From Sneathiella chinensis (GTDB lineage: Bacteria > Pseudomonadota > Alphaproteobacteria > Sneathiellales > Sneathiellaceae), in contig NZ_VNWN01000008.1 of the NCBI RefSeq assembly GCF_012720115.1, forward strand, positions 182,658 through 246,657: 64,000 bases of DNA, in the 5' to 3' direction. Made by a program: the position numbers and the translations under genes. Below the pieces are notes generated by a model. It saw nothing but the letters and a program-made list of their open reading frames with translations, searched no databases and was not told the origin of the DNA. Positions 19,672-29,280 of the stretch are shown here, in pieces; position 1 is the stretch's first letter; the number at the start of each line of letters is the position of its first letter.

Positions 19672-20244
19672 ATGTCACAGCGTAAAATGCCGCAGGCCCT
19701 GAAAACGGCAACAGAACTGGGTCCTATCCTGCTCTTTTTTGGCGCCTATTACCTGTATGACCTGTATGTGGCGACCGGGGCCATCATGATCACCACGCTG
19801 ATCTCGCTCGGGGTTTCCTATTACTATGAGCGGACCCTGCCGGCCATGCCGCTGGTCACGGCGGTCGTTGTCACGGTGTTTGGTGGCCTGACCCTGTATC
19901 TCAATGATGACACCTTCATCAAGATGAAGCCGACCATCATTTACGCCCTGTTCGCCGGGGCCCTGATTGCCGGGCTGGCCATGGGAAAATCCTTCGTGCA
20001 GGCCCTGTTCCAGAATTTCTGGACGCTGGATGATGCGGGATGGAAAAAGCTGACCCTGCGCCTGATCACCTTTTTCGGTGTCATGGCCATTGCCAACGAA
20101 CTGGTCTGGCGGAATTTCTCAACCGATATCTGGGTCAATATCAAGGTCTTTGGCTTCACCGCCGCGACGTTCATCTTCTTTGTGGCGCAAGTCCCCCTGC
20201 TGTCCCGTCACGGTGTCACGGACCCGGACAACCCGGCCGAATAG
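19672..20244 (+). CDS. yciB: Inner-membrane septation protein A (YciB/IspZ family)
   Basis: A 190-residue polytopic membrane protein with about five hydrophobic segments. It has the family signatures ELGPILLFFGAYY near the N-terminus, KMKPTIIYALFA in the middle and the LTLRLITFFGVMAIANELVWRNFSTDIWVNIKVFG region. YciB proteins act in envelope synthesis and intracellular septation. It follows ftsY by 42 bases with an AAAGGA ribosome site, closing the dapF-mtaB-ftsY-yciB series, an order also seen in related alphaproteobacteria. Confidence 0.93.
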   Translation: MSQRKMPQALKTATELGPILLFFGAYYLYDLYVATGAIMITTLISLGVSYYYERTLPAMPLVTAVVVTVFGGLTLYLNDDTFIKMKPTIIYALFAGALIAGLAMGKSFVQALFQNFWTLDDAGWKKLTLRLITFFGVMAIANELVWRNFSTDIWVNIKVFGFTAATFIFFVAQVPLLSRHGVTDPDNPAE

Positions 20245-20271
20245 GCAACCTGTCCGGCCGGGCAGCCGCTA

Positions 20272-21021
20272 TCAGCGCCCGAAAACCGATTGCAGGATTT
20301 CGGTGGTTCGCTTGACCGGATTGTTGCGGATCGCCGCCTCTTCCGCCGCCAGATAGTGGAACAATCCCTCAAGGGCCAGATCGGTTGTATGCTCGGTCAG
20401 GTCAGAGCGGATATCCGGCGTAAAGGGATATTGCCGGAACTCACCCACCAGATTGTCATAGGCGCGAATGGCCCCCACATCGTTCAGGGAATCGGCAATG
20501 ACCGGGCGAACGGTTTCTTTCAGGTCCGGCGTTGCCACCTTCCGAAAATACTGCGTCGCGGCATCATCAGGACCGTTATAGATCCTGTTGGCATCCTCCA
20601 GCGTCATTTCTGAAATGGCTTTCCAGATCAGCTCCTTGGTTTTGGGAACCGCCGCCTCGGCCGCCTTGTTCAACCGGCTTTCCAGATCGTCCGCCATCCC
20701 GGACAGGCCAAACCGGCGTAATAATGCCTGTGCCTTTTGCAGGGTATCCGGAAGGGGGATATGAACCGCCGGGTCCGCTTCAAACCCGCCCTGACGGCCC
20801 AACTGGCCGACAACCCGCTCGCTGCCCACCTTCAGCGCCTCTTTAAGGCCCCGGGTCACATCCGCCACGCTGAGGCTGGACGAGGAGGCGGAGGAGGAAG
20901 ACGTACCCGCCGCATTATTGAGCGTGTTTTTCAGGCCCTGCAGAAGATCGGCTTGCGCACAACCGGCAGTGCCAACAAAAAGAACGGCGACCAATGCGCC
21001 CTTGACGAGGGAGTAGGTCAT
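20272..21021 (-). CDS. DUF4197-family lipoprotein
   Basis: A 249-residue protein with a short signal segment ending in TAGC, so Cys21 is the likely lipidated residue. A Ser-rich spacer follows, then the DUF4197 region (LSVADVTRGLKEALKVG, then IPLPDTLQKAQALLRRFG and GLFHYLAAEEAAIRNNP). The family is widespread in proteobacteria and has no established function. It is probably a periplasm-facing lipoprotein. It converges with yciB and stands alone. Confidence 0.85.
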   Translation of the reverse strand: MTYSLVKGALVAVLFVGTAGCAQADLLQGLKNTLNNAAGTSSSSASSSSLSVADVTRGLKEALKVGSERVVGQLGRQGGFEADPAVHIPLPDTLQKAQALLRRFGLSGMADDLESRLNKAAEAAVPKTKELIWKAISEMTLEDANRIYNGPDDAATQYFRKVATPDLKETVRPVIADSLNDVGAIRAYDNLVGEFRQYPFTPDIRSDLTEHTTDLALEGLFHYLAAEEAAIRNNPVKRTTEILQSVFGR

Positions 21022-21067
21022 GGTGAGGGAGCCCCTTTTCTAACAAAATGAACCGGATGTTTAGCGC

Positions 21068-21634
21068 CTAGCGCTTCAGCATTTCAAGGGATTGTTTCAA
21101 CATATCCCCTTCTGCATTGGTAAACGGAACGATACGGTCTTCATGCGCCGTGTCGCGGAACTGGTGCAGGGCCCAATACACGGTTGGAAAGGCCAGATCG
21201 TTCCACGGGATTTCGTCCCATGAAAACAGGCGCACATCCAGCGATTCCTCTCCGGCGGAAAATTCCGGCCGGTCCAGCGTGGCCCGGTACATGATCTGGA
21301 CCTGACTGATATGGGTCACGTTGTAAACGGCCAGAAGGTCCCGGATGCGGATATCCGCATTGGCCTCCTCGCGGGCTTCGCGCCGCGCCCCTTCCTCTGT
21401 GGTTTCATGCTGTTCCATAAACCCGGCGGGCAGGGTCCAGAAGCCCTTGCGGGGATGGATGGCCCGCTTGCACAGCAGGAACCGGTCCTCAAACGTCACC
21501 ACAGAGCCCACGACCACCTTGGGATTTTCATAATGGACCCAGCCGCAATCCGTGCAGACCTGCCGCTCCATGGTATCGCCATCGGGAATTTTCTTTTCAA
21601 ACCCGAAATCTGTCGGATTGGTAGAGGATGACAT
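21068..21634 (-). CDS. Nudix hydrolase with N-terminal zinc-ribbon
   Basis: The 188-residue protein has a CTDCGWVHYENPKVVVG segment, a degenerate zinc-ribbon of the kind found in NADH-pyrophosphatase-like Nudix enzymes. A full Nudix box follows, starting GFMEQHETTEEGARREAREE, with all metal-binding glutamates. The substrate cannot be read from sequence; a nucleoside-diphosphate derivative is likely. The start at 21634 is preceded by GGAAGGG; the frame extends seven codons further upstream. Confidence 0.88.
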   Translation of the reverse strand: MSSSTNPTDFGFEKKIPDGDTMERQVCTDCGWVHYENPKVVVGSVVTFEDRFLLCKRAIHPRKGFWTLPAGFMEQHETTEEGARREAREEANADIRIRDLLAVYNVTHISQVQIMYRATLDRPEFSAGEESLDVRLFSWDEIPWNDLAFPTVYWALHQFRDTAHEDRIVPFTNAEGDMLKQSLEMLKR

Positions 21635-21675
21635 GAGACCCTTCCTTTCCTTCAACCCCGCTGCCCGCGAACCTG

Positions 21676-21864
21676 TCAGGCTCGAATATCCAGTCTCCGG
21701 CCGATGCCCTCGAATGTCAGGTCGGGTTCACGCGGGGACAGGGCCGCAGGTTTTTCCTTTTTCTGGACAGGTTGCACCGCCCCCTGATCCGCATGGGACT
21801 GCCCCCCCGCCATTCGGCCGGACAAGGACACATTGCTGGTAAGCGTACCTGAAATTCTGACCAT
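21676..21864 (-). CDS. Possible small protein, 62 residues
   Basis: A short open frame fills the gap between ccmI and the Nudix gene. Its codons have the same G/C-ending preference as the neighbouring real genes, and it ends DLTFEGIGRRLDIRA. The ribosome site is weak and no domain is recognised. It has no signal peptide or membrane segment and a polar middle rich in Gln, Lys and Ala. It may be a real small gene or a chance frame. Confidence 0.4.
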   Translation of the reverse strand: MVRISGTLTSNVSLSGRMAGGQSHADQGAVQPVQKKEKPAALSPREPDLTFEGIGRRLDIRA

Positions 21865-21925
21865 GGACCGCCGCCCTTTCCAGACGGATGAATTTTCACT
21901 CTTTCCTAATCTAGCAAGTCACGAA

Positions 21926-23311
21926 TCATTGGGGAAGGGCGTTTATGGCTTTCTCCACATTCCCGTGCAGGGCACTGTCTTCCGGCACCACGGATTGCAG
22001 CTTCCTCCAGTGGCGAAGGGCCTCCTCCCGGTTGCCGGCAGCGGCCTCGGCCACGCCCACATACCAAAGGGCCTCGGGGATATCGTCATCCAGCGTTAGC
22101 GCCTTGCGATAAAGGGCAAGGGCATCCTCCGGAACCACGGCTCCGGCCGTCTCGCCTGCCTTGACAAGAGAAAAGGCCTGCATCACCAGCGGACCGGGAT
22201 TGTCCGGCTGCATCCCGCTGGCCCGTCCATAGGCATCGGCCGCATTTTCAAATTGCTTTAATGTGGAATAAACCTGTCCCAACCGCATCAGGCCGTCGAA
22301 TTCCGGGGCCTCTGCCATGCGGGTGGCCAGTCGTTCCACCATGGACAGGATCATGTCCTGACGGTCTTCCTCGGACAGGGAGGCCGCGGCCTCCATATCC
22401 TCGCGGGTCGGTCCTGCACCAACGGCGGGGGCGTCAACCGGCCCCTTGCTGGCCAGAAGCTCACTCACATCCCGGTCCAGCGTGGCGCCCATGTCGGCAA
22501 TCCGGCTTCGCAGAATTTCCATGAAGGGGGCGTCCGGCTCACTGTCCTCAAACAGGGCAATCCAGTCCTGCAGGGCCTTTTCCTCGTTGCCGCTTTGGGC
22601 CTCCCGAAGGGCCATATAATACCGGGCGCCGGGATGGTCCGGGCTCATCTGATAGGCCCGCTCAAAGGCGTTAATCGCCGCATCGGACATCACACCATCG
22701 GCCAGAAAATAGAAATTCTCGCCTGCCCCCACCAGAAGGTCGGCGTCATCCGGCGCGATCCGCAAGGCCTGAAGATAGGTATTCGCCGCTTCCTCATATC
22801 GGCCCATGCGTGACAGGGACCGGGCCAGCAGAATCCAACCGTCCAGATTGTCGGGCTGTTCCTGAAGTTTTTGGGCCAGTTTGGCGACCAGTCCGCCCAT
22901 ATCCTGAGACGCAAGGGCCTGCTTTTCCGCCTGAATATCGCGGGAGGCAAGGGGCAGGGCCTTCAGGGTCGGCGAGCCGAGCTGGTAATAAAGACCGAGC
23001 GCCGCCGCCGGAACGGCCACAATCAGGGCAATGGCCACCCCGATCATTCTGGCAGACCGAAGCGTATCCCCGGCACCGCTCTCGCGGGAGGCTTTCAGGA
23101 TGCGGCGCTGAATTTCCAGCCGGGCCTGATCCGCTTCGGTGCCGGACAGAATACCGCGGGCCACATCCTGCTCCAGTTCCTGAAGCTGTTGTTTATAGAC
23201 CGTCAGGCCGCCCTTAACACGGGCCGTCCCTTCCGTATCCTTTTTCAACAACGGATAGATCAGGATCATCAGGGCGACGACCGTCAAGACAAGCAACAGA
23301 ACCCAAATCAT
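21926..23311 (-). CDS. ccmI: Cytochrome c maturation protein CcmI
   Basis: The 461-residue protein starts with a membrane segment (MIWVLLLVLTVVALMILIYP). The CcmI signature YKQQLQELEQDVARGILSGTEADQARLEIQRR follows, then a second membrane helix near residues 90-110. The periplasmic part holds several TPR repeats (DNLDGWILLARSLSRMGRYEEAANTY and others). CcmI binds apocytochrome c C-termini and presents them to the CcmF/H haem ligation complex. Its start overlaps the ccmH stop by four bases, and it ends the ccm operon. Confidence 0.95.
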   Translation of the reverse strand: MIWVLLLVLTVVALMILIYPLLKKDTEGTARVKGGLTVYKQQLQELEQDVARGILSGTEADQARLEIQRRILKASRESGAGDTLRSARMIGVAIALIVAVPAAALGLYYQLGSPTLKALPLASRDIQAEKQALASQDMGGLVAKLAQKLQEQPDNLDGWILLARSLSRMGRYEEAANTYLQALRIAPDDADLLVGAGENFYFLADGVMSDAAINAFERAYQMSPDHPGARYYMALREAQSGNEEKALQDWIALFEDSEPDAPFMEILRSRIADMGATLDRDVSELLASKGPVDAPAVGAGPTREDMEAAASLSEEDRQDMILSMVERLATRMAEAPEFDGLMRLGQVYSTLKQFENAADAYGRASGMQPDNPGPLVMQAFSLVKAGETAGAVVPEDALALYRKALTLDDDIPEALWYVGVAEAAAGNREEALRHWRKLQSVVPEDSALHGNVEKAINALPQ

Positions 23312-23799
23312 CCGCGATCATCCTCTTTCCCGTCCCGCAGCAAGCGGTCCAGTTCTTCCTGTTCTTCCGGGCTGAGACGCTGGACCGCTTCGCCCCCGCC
23401 AGCAGAAGACCGGCGCCGCAGGAACGCGATCGCCGCCAATCCACCCAACAGGAAAATCACCGCAGGTCCGACCCAAAGCAGGGCTGTCTTCATCTTGAAC
23501 GGCGGGTTCAGCAACACCCAGTCACCATAACGGACCACAAGATAGTCCCGCACCTGATCATCCGTATCCCCTGCGGCAACCCGCTCGCGCACAACGCCGC
23601 GCAGATCGCGGGCAAGGTCCGCATTGCTGTCCATGATGGACTGGTTCTGGCAGACCAGACACCGGATTCCTTCTGAAATTTCCCGCGCCCGTGTTTCCTC
23701 TGCCGGATCGGCAAGGCGTTCATCCACAAACACGGCCTCAGCCATGCTCCCCGCCAGCAGGACCCCTCCGACGATCAGACTGAAGAAGAATGCTCTCAC
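23308..23799 (-). CDS. ccmH: Cytochrome c maturation thiol reductase CcmH
   Basis: A 163-residue protein with a signal peptide, the conserved IRCLVCQNQSI motif (redox Cys47 and Cys50) and a C-terminal membrane helix near residues 105-127. It reduces apocytochrome CXXCH thiols before haem attachment. It overlaps dsbE upstream and ccmI downstream by four bases each, which implies translational coupling. Confidence 0.96.
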   Translation of the reverse strand: MRAFFFSLIVGGVLLAGSMAEAVFVDERLADPAEETRAREISEGIRCLVCQNQSIMDSNADLARDLRGVVRERVAAGDTDDQVRDYLVVRYGDWVLLNPPFKMKTALLWVGPAVIFLLGGLAAIAFLRRRSSAGGGEAVQRLSPEEQEELDRLLRDGKEDDRG

Positions 23800-24329
23800 C
23801 CGTTCTCTCCCGAAACGCGCGGCAGGATGCGGGTCTCCAGATCATGTTCGGTGATCGGGCCGATAATCTTGTCCAGAATCCGCCCCTCACCATCGATAAT
23901 GAAGGTTTCCGGCACCCCGTACACGCCGAAATCAATCCCGACACGCCCCTTCAGGTCCATGCCCGTCCGGGTATAGGCCGTACCATGCCGGGTCAGCCAC
24001 TTGGCGGCGGCATCGGGCTTGTCCTTGTAATTCAGGCCATAGATATCCACAACGCCCTGCTGTTTCAGCTTCACCAGAAGCGGATGCTCTGCCAGACAGG
24101 CCACACACCATGACGCGAACACGTTCAGTAGCACCACCTTGCCCTGTTTCAGATCACTGGTCCCAAGGCCGGGGCCATATCCCGGCACCGGTTCCAACTG
24201 GAATTCCGGGGCCGGCTTGCTGACCAGTTCCGAGGGAATTTCCTTCGGGTTCAAAAAGAACAGCGCATACAGCATCAGCGCGGCGATAACCGCAAATGTC
24301 AGTACCGGGGCCAGAAATCCAAGACGCAT
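23796..24329 (-). CDS. dsbE: Thiol:disulfide interchange protein CcmG/DsbE
   Basis: A membrane-anchored periplasmic thioredoxin-fold protein of 177 residues. It has an N-terminal anchor at about residues 8-26, the active site WCVAC (Cys75, Cys78), and the GVYGVPETFIIDGEG cis-proline loop. It supplies reducing power to CcmH and apocytochrome c. It lies 14 bases after ccmF in the ccm operon. Confidence 0.96.
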   Translation of the reverse strand: MRLGFLAPVLTFAVIAALMLYALFFLNPKEIPSELVSKPAPEFQLEPVPGYGPGLGTSDLKQGKVVLLNVFASWCVACLAEHPLLVKLKQQGVVDIYGLNYKDKPDAAAKWLTRHGTAYTRTGMDLKGRVGIDFGVYGVPETFIIDGEGRILDKIIGPITEHDLETRILPRVSGENG

Positions 24330-24342
24330 GTTACTCTACTCC

Positions 24343-26319
24343 TCAAGCCGCGGAACCGGACGGAACCTGTTTGCGGCGGGCCGCCCCGATCCGGAAACGG
24401 CGATCGCTCAGGCTGAACAGGCCGCCAATGAACATCACGATGGACCCGATCCAGATCCACGAGATCAACGGCTTGTGATAGATACGGGTTGCGTATCCGC
24501 CCTTGCCATCCTGTTCACCGATCACCGCATACAGATCGGCGGACAGCATGGGATAGATGGCCGCCTCGGTGGTTTCCATGGGCGGGTTGGCATAAACCCG
24601 CTGTTCCGGATACAGGGTGACAACCTCTCGCCCGTCTTTCGAGACCACAAAGGTTCCCTGCAAACTGTCATAGTTGGGGCCCTTGATCTGCTCGGCGCCC
24701 TTGAACAGGTAGGTATACCCACCCACATCGGCACTTTCGCCGGGCTTCATGACTTCCAGCCGCTCACTTTGCCAGGTTTCCGCAGCCGTAATCCCCAGCA
24801 CCACCAGCGCCACGCCCACATGGGCAATGGTCATGCCGTGGGCACTGCGGGGCAGGTTGACCATCCGCCGCCAGCTATTGCCGAAACCGGTGCGGAACAG
24901 CTTGATCCGCTCGGCCCATTCAACCAGCGCCCCAACCAGCAGCCAGGCGAAAATGGCCATACCCACCAGGGACAGGAACGGTCCCCCATCTGCCAGCCAC
25001 CAGGTCAGGCCCAGAATGACAAAAATCGACAGCACCGCCAGCTTGAGGCGGGACAGAACCCCGCGCAGGTCCGCCCGTTTCCACGGCAGCAACGGCCCGA
25101 CCCCAATCGCGATTACCAGCGGAATGGCCAGCGGCAGGAAGGTGGAATTGAAGAAAGGCGGCCCCACGGAAACCTTGGCGCCCGTGAAGGCATCCAGAAA
25201 CAGCGGATACAGGGTGCCCAGCAAAACCGTGGCCGTCGCCGTGGACAGCAGCAGGTTATTCAGGACAAGCGCCCCTTCACGGCTGATCGGTGCAAACAGA
25301 CCGCCGCCCTTCATCTTTGGTGCCCGCAAGGCATATAGCAACAGCGATCCCCCGACCACCGCCACAAGGAAGATCAGGATAAACACACCCCGTGTCGGGT
25401 CAGACGCAAAGGCATGAACGGAATTCAGCACGCCGGAGCGCACAAGGAAGGTGCCGAGCAGCGACAGGCTGAACGAGACAATGGCCAGCAGGATCGTCCA
25501 GTTCTTGAGGGTATCCCGTTTCTCGACCACGATCGCCGAATGCAGCAAAGCCGTTGCGGCCAGCCACGGCATGAAGGACGCGTTTTCAACCGGGTCCCAG
25601 AACCACCAGCCGCCCCAGCCAAGCTCGTAATAGGCCCACCATGAGCCAAGCGCGATCCCCAGTGTCAGGAAACCCCACGCGGCAAGGGTCCACGGGCGAA
25701 CCCACCGGGCCCACGCCGGATCAACCTTGCCCTCGATCAGGGCGGCAATGGCGAAGGAAAAAGTGACCGACAGCCCCACATATCCCAGATACAGGAACGG
25801 CGGATGGAAGGCGAGGCCCGGATCCTGCAGCAGCGGGTTCAGGCCACGGCCATCAAACGGGGCCGGGTCAATCCGCTCGAACGGGTTGGACGTGAAAATG
25901 ACAAACAGCAGAAACCCGACACCGATCAGGCCCTGAACCGCAATCACACGGGCTTTCAGGCTTCCCGGCAGGTTCTTGCCAAAGGCGGCAACCGCAAAGC
26001 CGAACAGGGCCAAAATCCACACCCACAGCAGAAGCGAGCCTTCATGGTTCCCCCAGACACCGCTGATCTTGTACAGCATGGGTTTCAGGGAATGGGAATT
26101 GCTGGCAACGTTCAGGATGGAAAAATCACTGGTCACATACCCGATGGTCAGGGCAATAAACGCCACGGTCAGGAACAGGAACTGCACCAGCGAGGCATTA
26201 CCGCCGAAATTCATCAGCTGCATGTTGTGCCGATGCGCCCCATACAGCGGCAAGGTGCCTTGCAGCAGGGCCGCAATCAGCGCCAGAATAAGGGAAAACT
26301 GACCAATCTCGGCAACCAT
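24343..26319 (-). CDS. ccmF: Cytochrome c haem lyase subunit CcmF
   Basis: A large polytopic membrane protein of 658 residues that attaches haem to apocytochrome c. The tryptophan-rich WWD domain is visible at residues 226-250 (GWGGWWFWDPVEN), with GNHEGSLLLWVW and FHPPFLYLGY earlier. Length and the dozen or more membrane segments are typical. Its start shares one base with the ccmE stop. Confidence 0.98.
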   Translation of the reverse strand: MVAEIGQFSLILALIAALLQGTLPLYGAHRHNMQLMNFGGNASLVQFLFLTVAFIALTIGYVTSDFSILNVASNSHSLKPMLYKISGVWGNHEGSLLLWVWILALFGFAVAAFGKNLPGSLKARVIAVQGLIGVGFLLFVIFTSNPFERIDPAPFDGRGLNPLLQDPGLAFHPPFLYLGYVGLSVTFSFAIAALIEGKVDPAWARWVRPWTLAAWGFLTLGIALGSWWAYYELGWGGWWFWDPVENASFMPWLAATALLHSAIVVEKRDTLKNWTILLAIVSFSLSLLGTFLVRSGVLNSVHAFASDPTRGVFILIFLVAVVGGSLLLYALRAPKMKGGGLFAPISREGALVLNNLLLSTATATVLLGTLYPLFLDAFTGAKVSVGPPFFNSTFLPLAIPLVIAIGVGPLLPWKRADLRGVLSRLKLAVLSIFVILGLTWWLADGGPFLSLVGMAIFAWLLVGALVEWAERIKLFRTGFGNSWRRMVNLPRSAHGMTIAHVGVALVVLGITAAETWQSERLEVMKPGESADVGGYTYLFKGAEQIKGPNYDSLQGTFVVSKDGREVVTLYPEQRVYANPPMETTEAAIYPMLSADLYAVIGEQDGKGGYATRIYHKPLISWIWIGSIVMFIGGLFSLSDRRFRIGAARRKQVPSGSAA

Positions 26320-26759
26320 CAGTTACTCCCTTCCGGCTGCCAGTGACCGGCATCCCTCAGGCTTTCCGCCACTTCGGGCGGCATGTAATTCTCGTCATGC
26401 TTGGCCAGCACGTTGGACGCCACAAACAGGCCATTTTCATCCAGCTTGCCTTCGGCGACAACGCCCTGTCCCTCGCGGAACAGGTCCGGCACCAACCCAC
26501 GATAGGTCACCGGCACCGATTCCGCCAGATCCGTGACCCGGAAGCGGATGATCACGCCGTCCTTTTCAACGGACCCTTCCTCGACCAGTCCGCCAAGACG
26601 GAAGCTCCGGCCCGCGGGCACGGGCTTTTCAGCCAGATCGGAAGGGCTGTGGAAAAAGACCAGACTGTCTTCAAAGGAATAGAGAACCAGCGCGGCGGCA
26701 ACGCCCAAAACGCCCATTCCGGCAAGAAGAGTATAAAGGCGCCGTTTCTTACGTGTCAT
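26319..26759 (-). CDS. ccmE: Cytochrome c maturation haem chaperone CcmE
   Basis: A periplasmic haem carrier of 146 residues with an N-terminal membrane anchor and an OB-fold. The C-terminal [10 protein letters not shown] motif contains His121, the expected covalent haem ligand, and Tyr125, the axial ligand. Its 5' end overlaps ccmD by 11 bases. Confidence 0.97.
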   Translation of the reverse strand: MTRKKRRLYTLLAGMGVLGVAAALVLYSFEDSLVFFHSPSDLAEKPVPAGRSFRLGGLVEEGSVEKDGVIIRFRVTDLAESVPVTYRGLVPDLFREGQGVVAEGKLDENGLFVASNVLAKHDENYMPPEVAESLRDAGHWQPEGSN

Positions 26760-26964
26760 TCAAAGGCTCCGTTCGGGAAGACCGTGTCCGGTTGCGCCGG
26801 GCCTGTCGGCGCTCCTCAAACGGTTTCAGGTCCCGTTCAATTCGTCTCAATCGCCGGACACTGAAAACAACCAGAAGGGTCAGTACAACGGCGGAAACCA
26901 GATAGGACGGCCAGACGAACGCCGCATACCCACCCATTTCCAGAAACTCGTTAAACTCTGCCAT
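26749..26964 (-). CDS. ccmD: Haem exporter accessory protein CcmD
   Basis: A 71-residue single-span membrane protein with the [18 protein letters not shown] signature, then a basic cytoplasmic tail (RRLRRIERD). It is slightly long for the family because of an Arg-rich C-terminus. It helps release holo-CcmE from CcmABC. A gap of about 145 bases separates it from ccmC; nothing notable was seen there. Confidence 0.92.
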   Translation of the reverse strand: MAEFNEFLEMGGYAAFVWPSYLVSAVVLTLLVVFSVRRLRRIERDLKPFEERRQARRNRTRSSRTEPLNDT

Positions 26965-27110
26965 GTCCTGCTTCCAAATCCGACCTAAATCATCAGGTTT
27001 TCGTCAATATATGTGTTCGCGTGGATTGTACCAGTACAAACCGGTGCCAATGCGTCACAATGCCGCGAGGTTTGCCCGGCCCCCGCCTCTTCCTGCCGCG
27101 CTTCCGGCCT

Positions 27111-27842
27111 CTATTCCTGCAACTGGCTGATCTTCATGATTTGCAGACGCCGATCCATGATCTCGGCCTTGACGCGAATGATGAAGACGGACAGGAACAG
27201 CATCATATAGGCCGCCCCCATCACCAGCAGCGGTGTCAGGATGGAACCGTGAATTTTCGGCCCGTCCAGCGTGGCCACACTGGCTGGCTGATGCAGCGTG
27301 TTCCACCAGTCCACGGAAAACTTGATGACCGGTATATTGATCGCGCCGACCAGCACCAGAATGGCCGCCGCCCGCGCCGCCTTGGAGTGATCATCGAAAC
27401 TGCCCCACAGGGCCATATATCCCAGATACAGGAACAACAGGATCAACATGCTGGTCAGGCGGGCATCCCACACCCAGTAGGTGCCCCACATGGGCTGGCC
27501 CCACAGCGCGCCGGTTACCAGTGCCAGCAATGTGAAACAGGCCCCGATCGGCGCCGCCGCCTTGGCAGACAGGTCCGCAACAGGGTGTTTCCAGATCAAG
27601 CCCGCAGCCGCTGAAACCGCCATCATGGTATAAACAGACATTCCCATCCACGCCGCCGGAACATGGACAAACATGATGCGAACAGTCTCTCCCTGCTGGT
27701 AATCCTCCGGCGCAACGAACAGGCCCATATACAGCCCCGTCACCAACAGCAGAACAGCCGCCCCCGTCACCCACGGAAAGACAGCCGACGCCAGTCTCAG
27801 AAACCGGGTAGGGTTCGCATATTTGTGGAAATCAATGGCCAT
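27111..27842 (-). CDS. ccmC: Haem transporter permease CcmC
   Basis: A 243-residue protein with six predicted membrane segments and the WWD-type periplasmic motif in the GTYWVWDARLTSMLILLFLYLGY region. It loads haem onto CcmE with CcmABD. N-terminus and length fit the family. Confidence 0.97.
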   Translation of the reverse strand: MAIDFHKYANPTRFLRLASAVFPWVTGAAVLLLVTGLYMGLFVAPEDYQQGETVRIMFVHVPAAWMGMSVYTMMAVSAAAGLIWKHPVADLSAKAAAPIGACFTLLALVTGALWGQPMWGTYWVWDARLTSMLILLFLYLGYMALWGSFDDHSKAARAAAILVLVGAINIPVIKFSVDWWNTLHQPASVATLDGPKIHGSILTPLLVMGAAYMMLFLSVFIIRVKAEIMDRRLQIMKISQLQE

Positions 27843-27883
27843 TCGGGTCTTTTACTCCAAAACTTGTCAATTCTTCGCCCTGC

Positions 27884-28552
27884 TCAGTCCACCGCCAGAC
27901 GCAGCGCCGCAGCGGCAGCAACCGGACACACAACCAGCGCCCCCAGCGACATTGCGGCCAGCAACGACAGATGGGACGCCATGGGCAACACGGCAATGGC
28001 GGCCTCGACCGCCGCAACACCAAATATCAACACAGGTATATATAAGGGCAATACCATTAACGACAACAGGACGCCACCCCGCCGAAGCCCAACGGTCAAT
28101 CCCGCCCCGACCGAACCGATCAGGCTGAGGGCCGGTGATCCCAGCAACAGGGCAAATTCCATCGCCACAATCCCGTCAAAGGGCATGTTGAGCGACACCG
28201 CCAGCAAGGGCGTGATCAGGATCAACGGCAGGATCGAGGTCAGCCAGTGGGACACCACCTTGGCCAGCACCACCAGTTCAACGGGGACCCGTCCGATCAT
28301 CAGCAGGTCCAGCGAGCCATCCTCAAAATCCGCCTGAAACATCCGATCAAGGGTCAGCAGGCAGGACAGAAGCGCCCCCACCCAGAGCACACCCGGCCCG
28401 ATCCGTTGCAAGATGTTCAGTTCAGGCCCCACCCCCAGCGGGAACAGGGTCACCGCAATGACAAAGAACGCCAGCGTCAGGGTCAGGGCACTGCCCTGCC
28501 GGAAGGCCAGCAGCAATTCCCGGCGTACCAATCCCAGAAATCCCGCCATCAT
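27884..28552 (-). CDS. ccmB: Haem exporter permease CcmB
   Basis: A 222-residue membrane protein with six hydrophobic segments and the signatures FFVIAVTLFPLGVGPE and LFQADFEDGSLDLLM. It forms the membrane part of the CcmAB ABC transporter. Its start overlaps the ccmA stop by four bases (ATGA); a second ATG is the next codon. Confidence 0.96.
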   Translation of the reverse strand: MMAGFLGLVRRELLLAFRQGSALTLTLAFFVIAVTLFPLGVGPELNILQRIGPGVLWVGALLSCLLTLDRMFQADFEDGSLDLLMIGRVPVELVVLAKVVSHWLTSILPLILITPLLAVSLNMPFDGIVAMEFALLLGSPALSLIGSVGAGLTVGLRRGGVLLSLMVLPLYIPVLIFGVAAVEAAIAVLPMASHLSLLAAMSLGALVVCPVAAAAALRLAVD

Positions 28553-29166
28553 TCCCGCGTCCCCCCGCCGTTCAGGTCCAGATAGCCAACACCATCGACC
28601 TGCAGGTCCTGATGGGTGGCGAACAGGGCCATGCCGCCGTCCTTCAGATGGGCGGCAAGGCAGTCCGCGAACAGGCGGATATAATGGGTATCAAGGGAAC
28701 TGATCGGCTCGTCCAAAATCCAGAGCGGGGCTGGCGAGGCCACAAGCCGGGCCAGATTGGTCCGTTTTTTCTGCCCCGCTGACAGAATGCCCGCCGGCAT
28801 GTCCGCAATCCGCGACAGCTCAAAAATCTCCAGCGCCTCGGCCACCCGGGATACCCCGGCATATGTCGACCAGAAGGTCAGGTTTTCGCGGGCCGTCAGA
28901 ACCGGCTTCAAGGCATCCTGATGCCCGATATAATGACAATGGCCCTGATAGGCGTCCGGGTCCTCGCGGATATCGATCCCGTTCCAGCAGACCGATCCAC
29001 GGGCCGGTTTCAGCAATCCGGCAACCACCCGCAGCAGGGATGTCTTGCCCGCCCCGTTCTTGCCCTTGACCCAAAGCGCCTGCCCTGCTGACAGGGACAA
29101 GGCCGCCTTGTCGAAAACCAGACGGTCTCCGCGGATACAGGTCAAGTCAGTAGCGGTCAGGCTCAT
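28549..29166 (-). CDS. ccmA: Haem exporter ATP-binding protein CcmA
   Basis: ATPase of the CcmAB complex that drives release of haem-loaded CcmE. From ATG 29166 the protein has 205 residues, with Walker A GKNGAGKTS, an LSAGQKKR signature and Walker B (PLWILDEP). The frame stays open eight codons upstream. It is the first gene of the ccmABCDEFGHI series. Confidence 0.95.
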   Translation of the reverse strand: MSLTATDLTCIRGDRLVFDKAALSLSAGQALWVKGKNGAGKTSLLRVVAGLLKPARGSVCWNGIDIREDPDAYQGHCHYIGHQDALKPVLTARENLTFWSTYAGVSRVAEALEIFELSRIADMPAGILSAGQKKRTNLARLVASPAPLWILDEPISSLDTHYIRLFADCLAAHLKDGGMALFATHQDLQVDGVGYLDLNGGGTRE

Positions 29167-29280
29167 GGTCAGTGGTGCGCTCGCAAACAATTCGGTTCGA
29201 TCCTGAGTACAGGATTGTCCGTTTCACCGCAACCGGTTGTGCTGCGACCAAAGGTAGCCGCCCCCGCCTTGACCGTTCCC

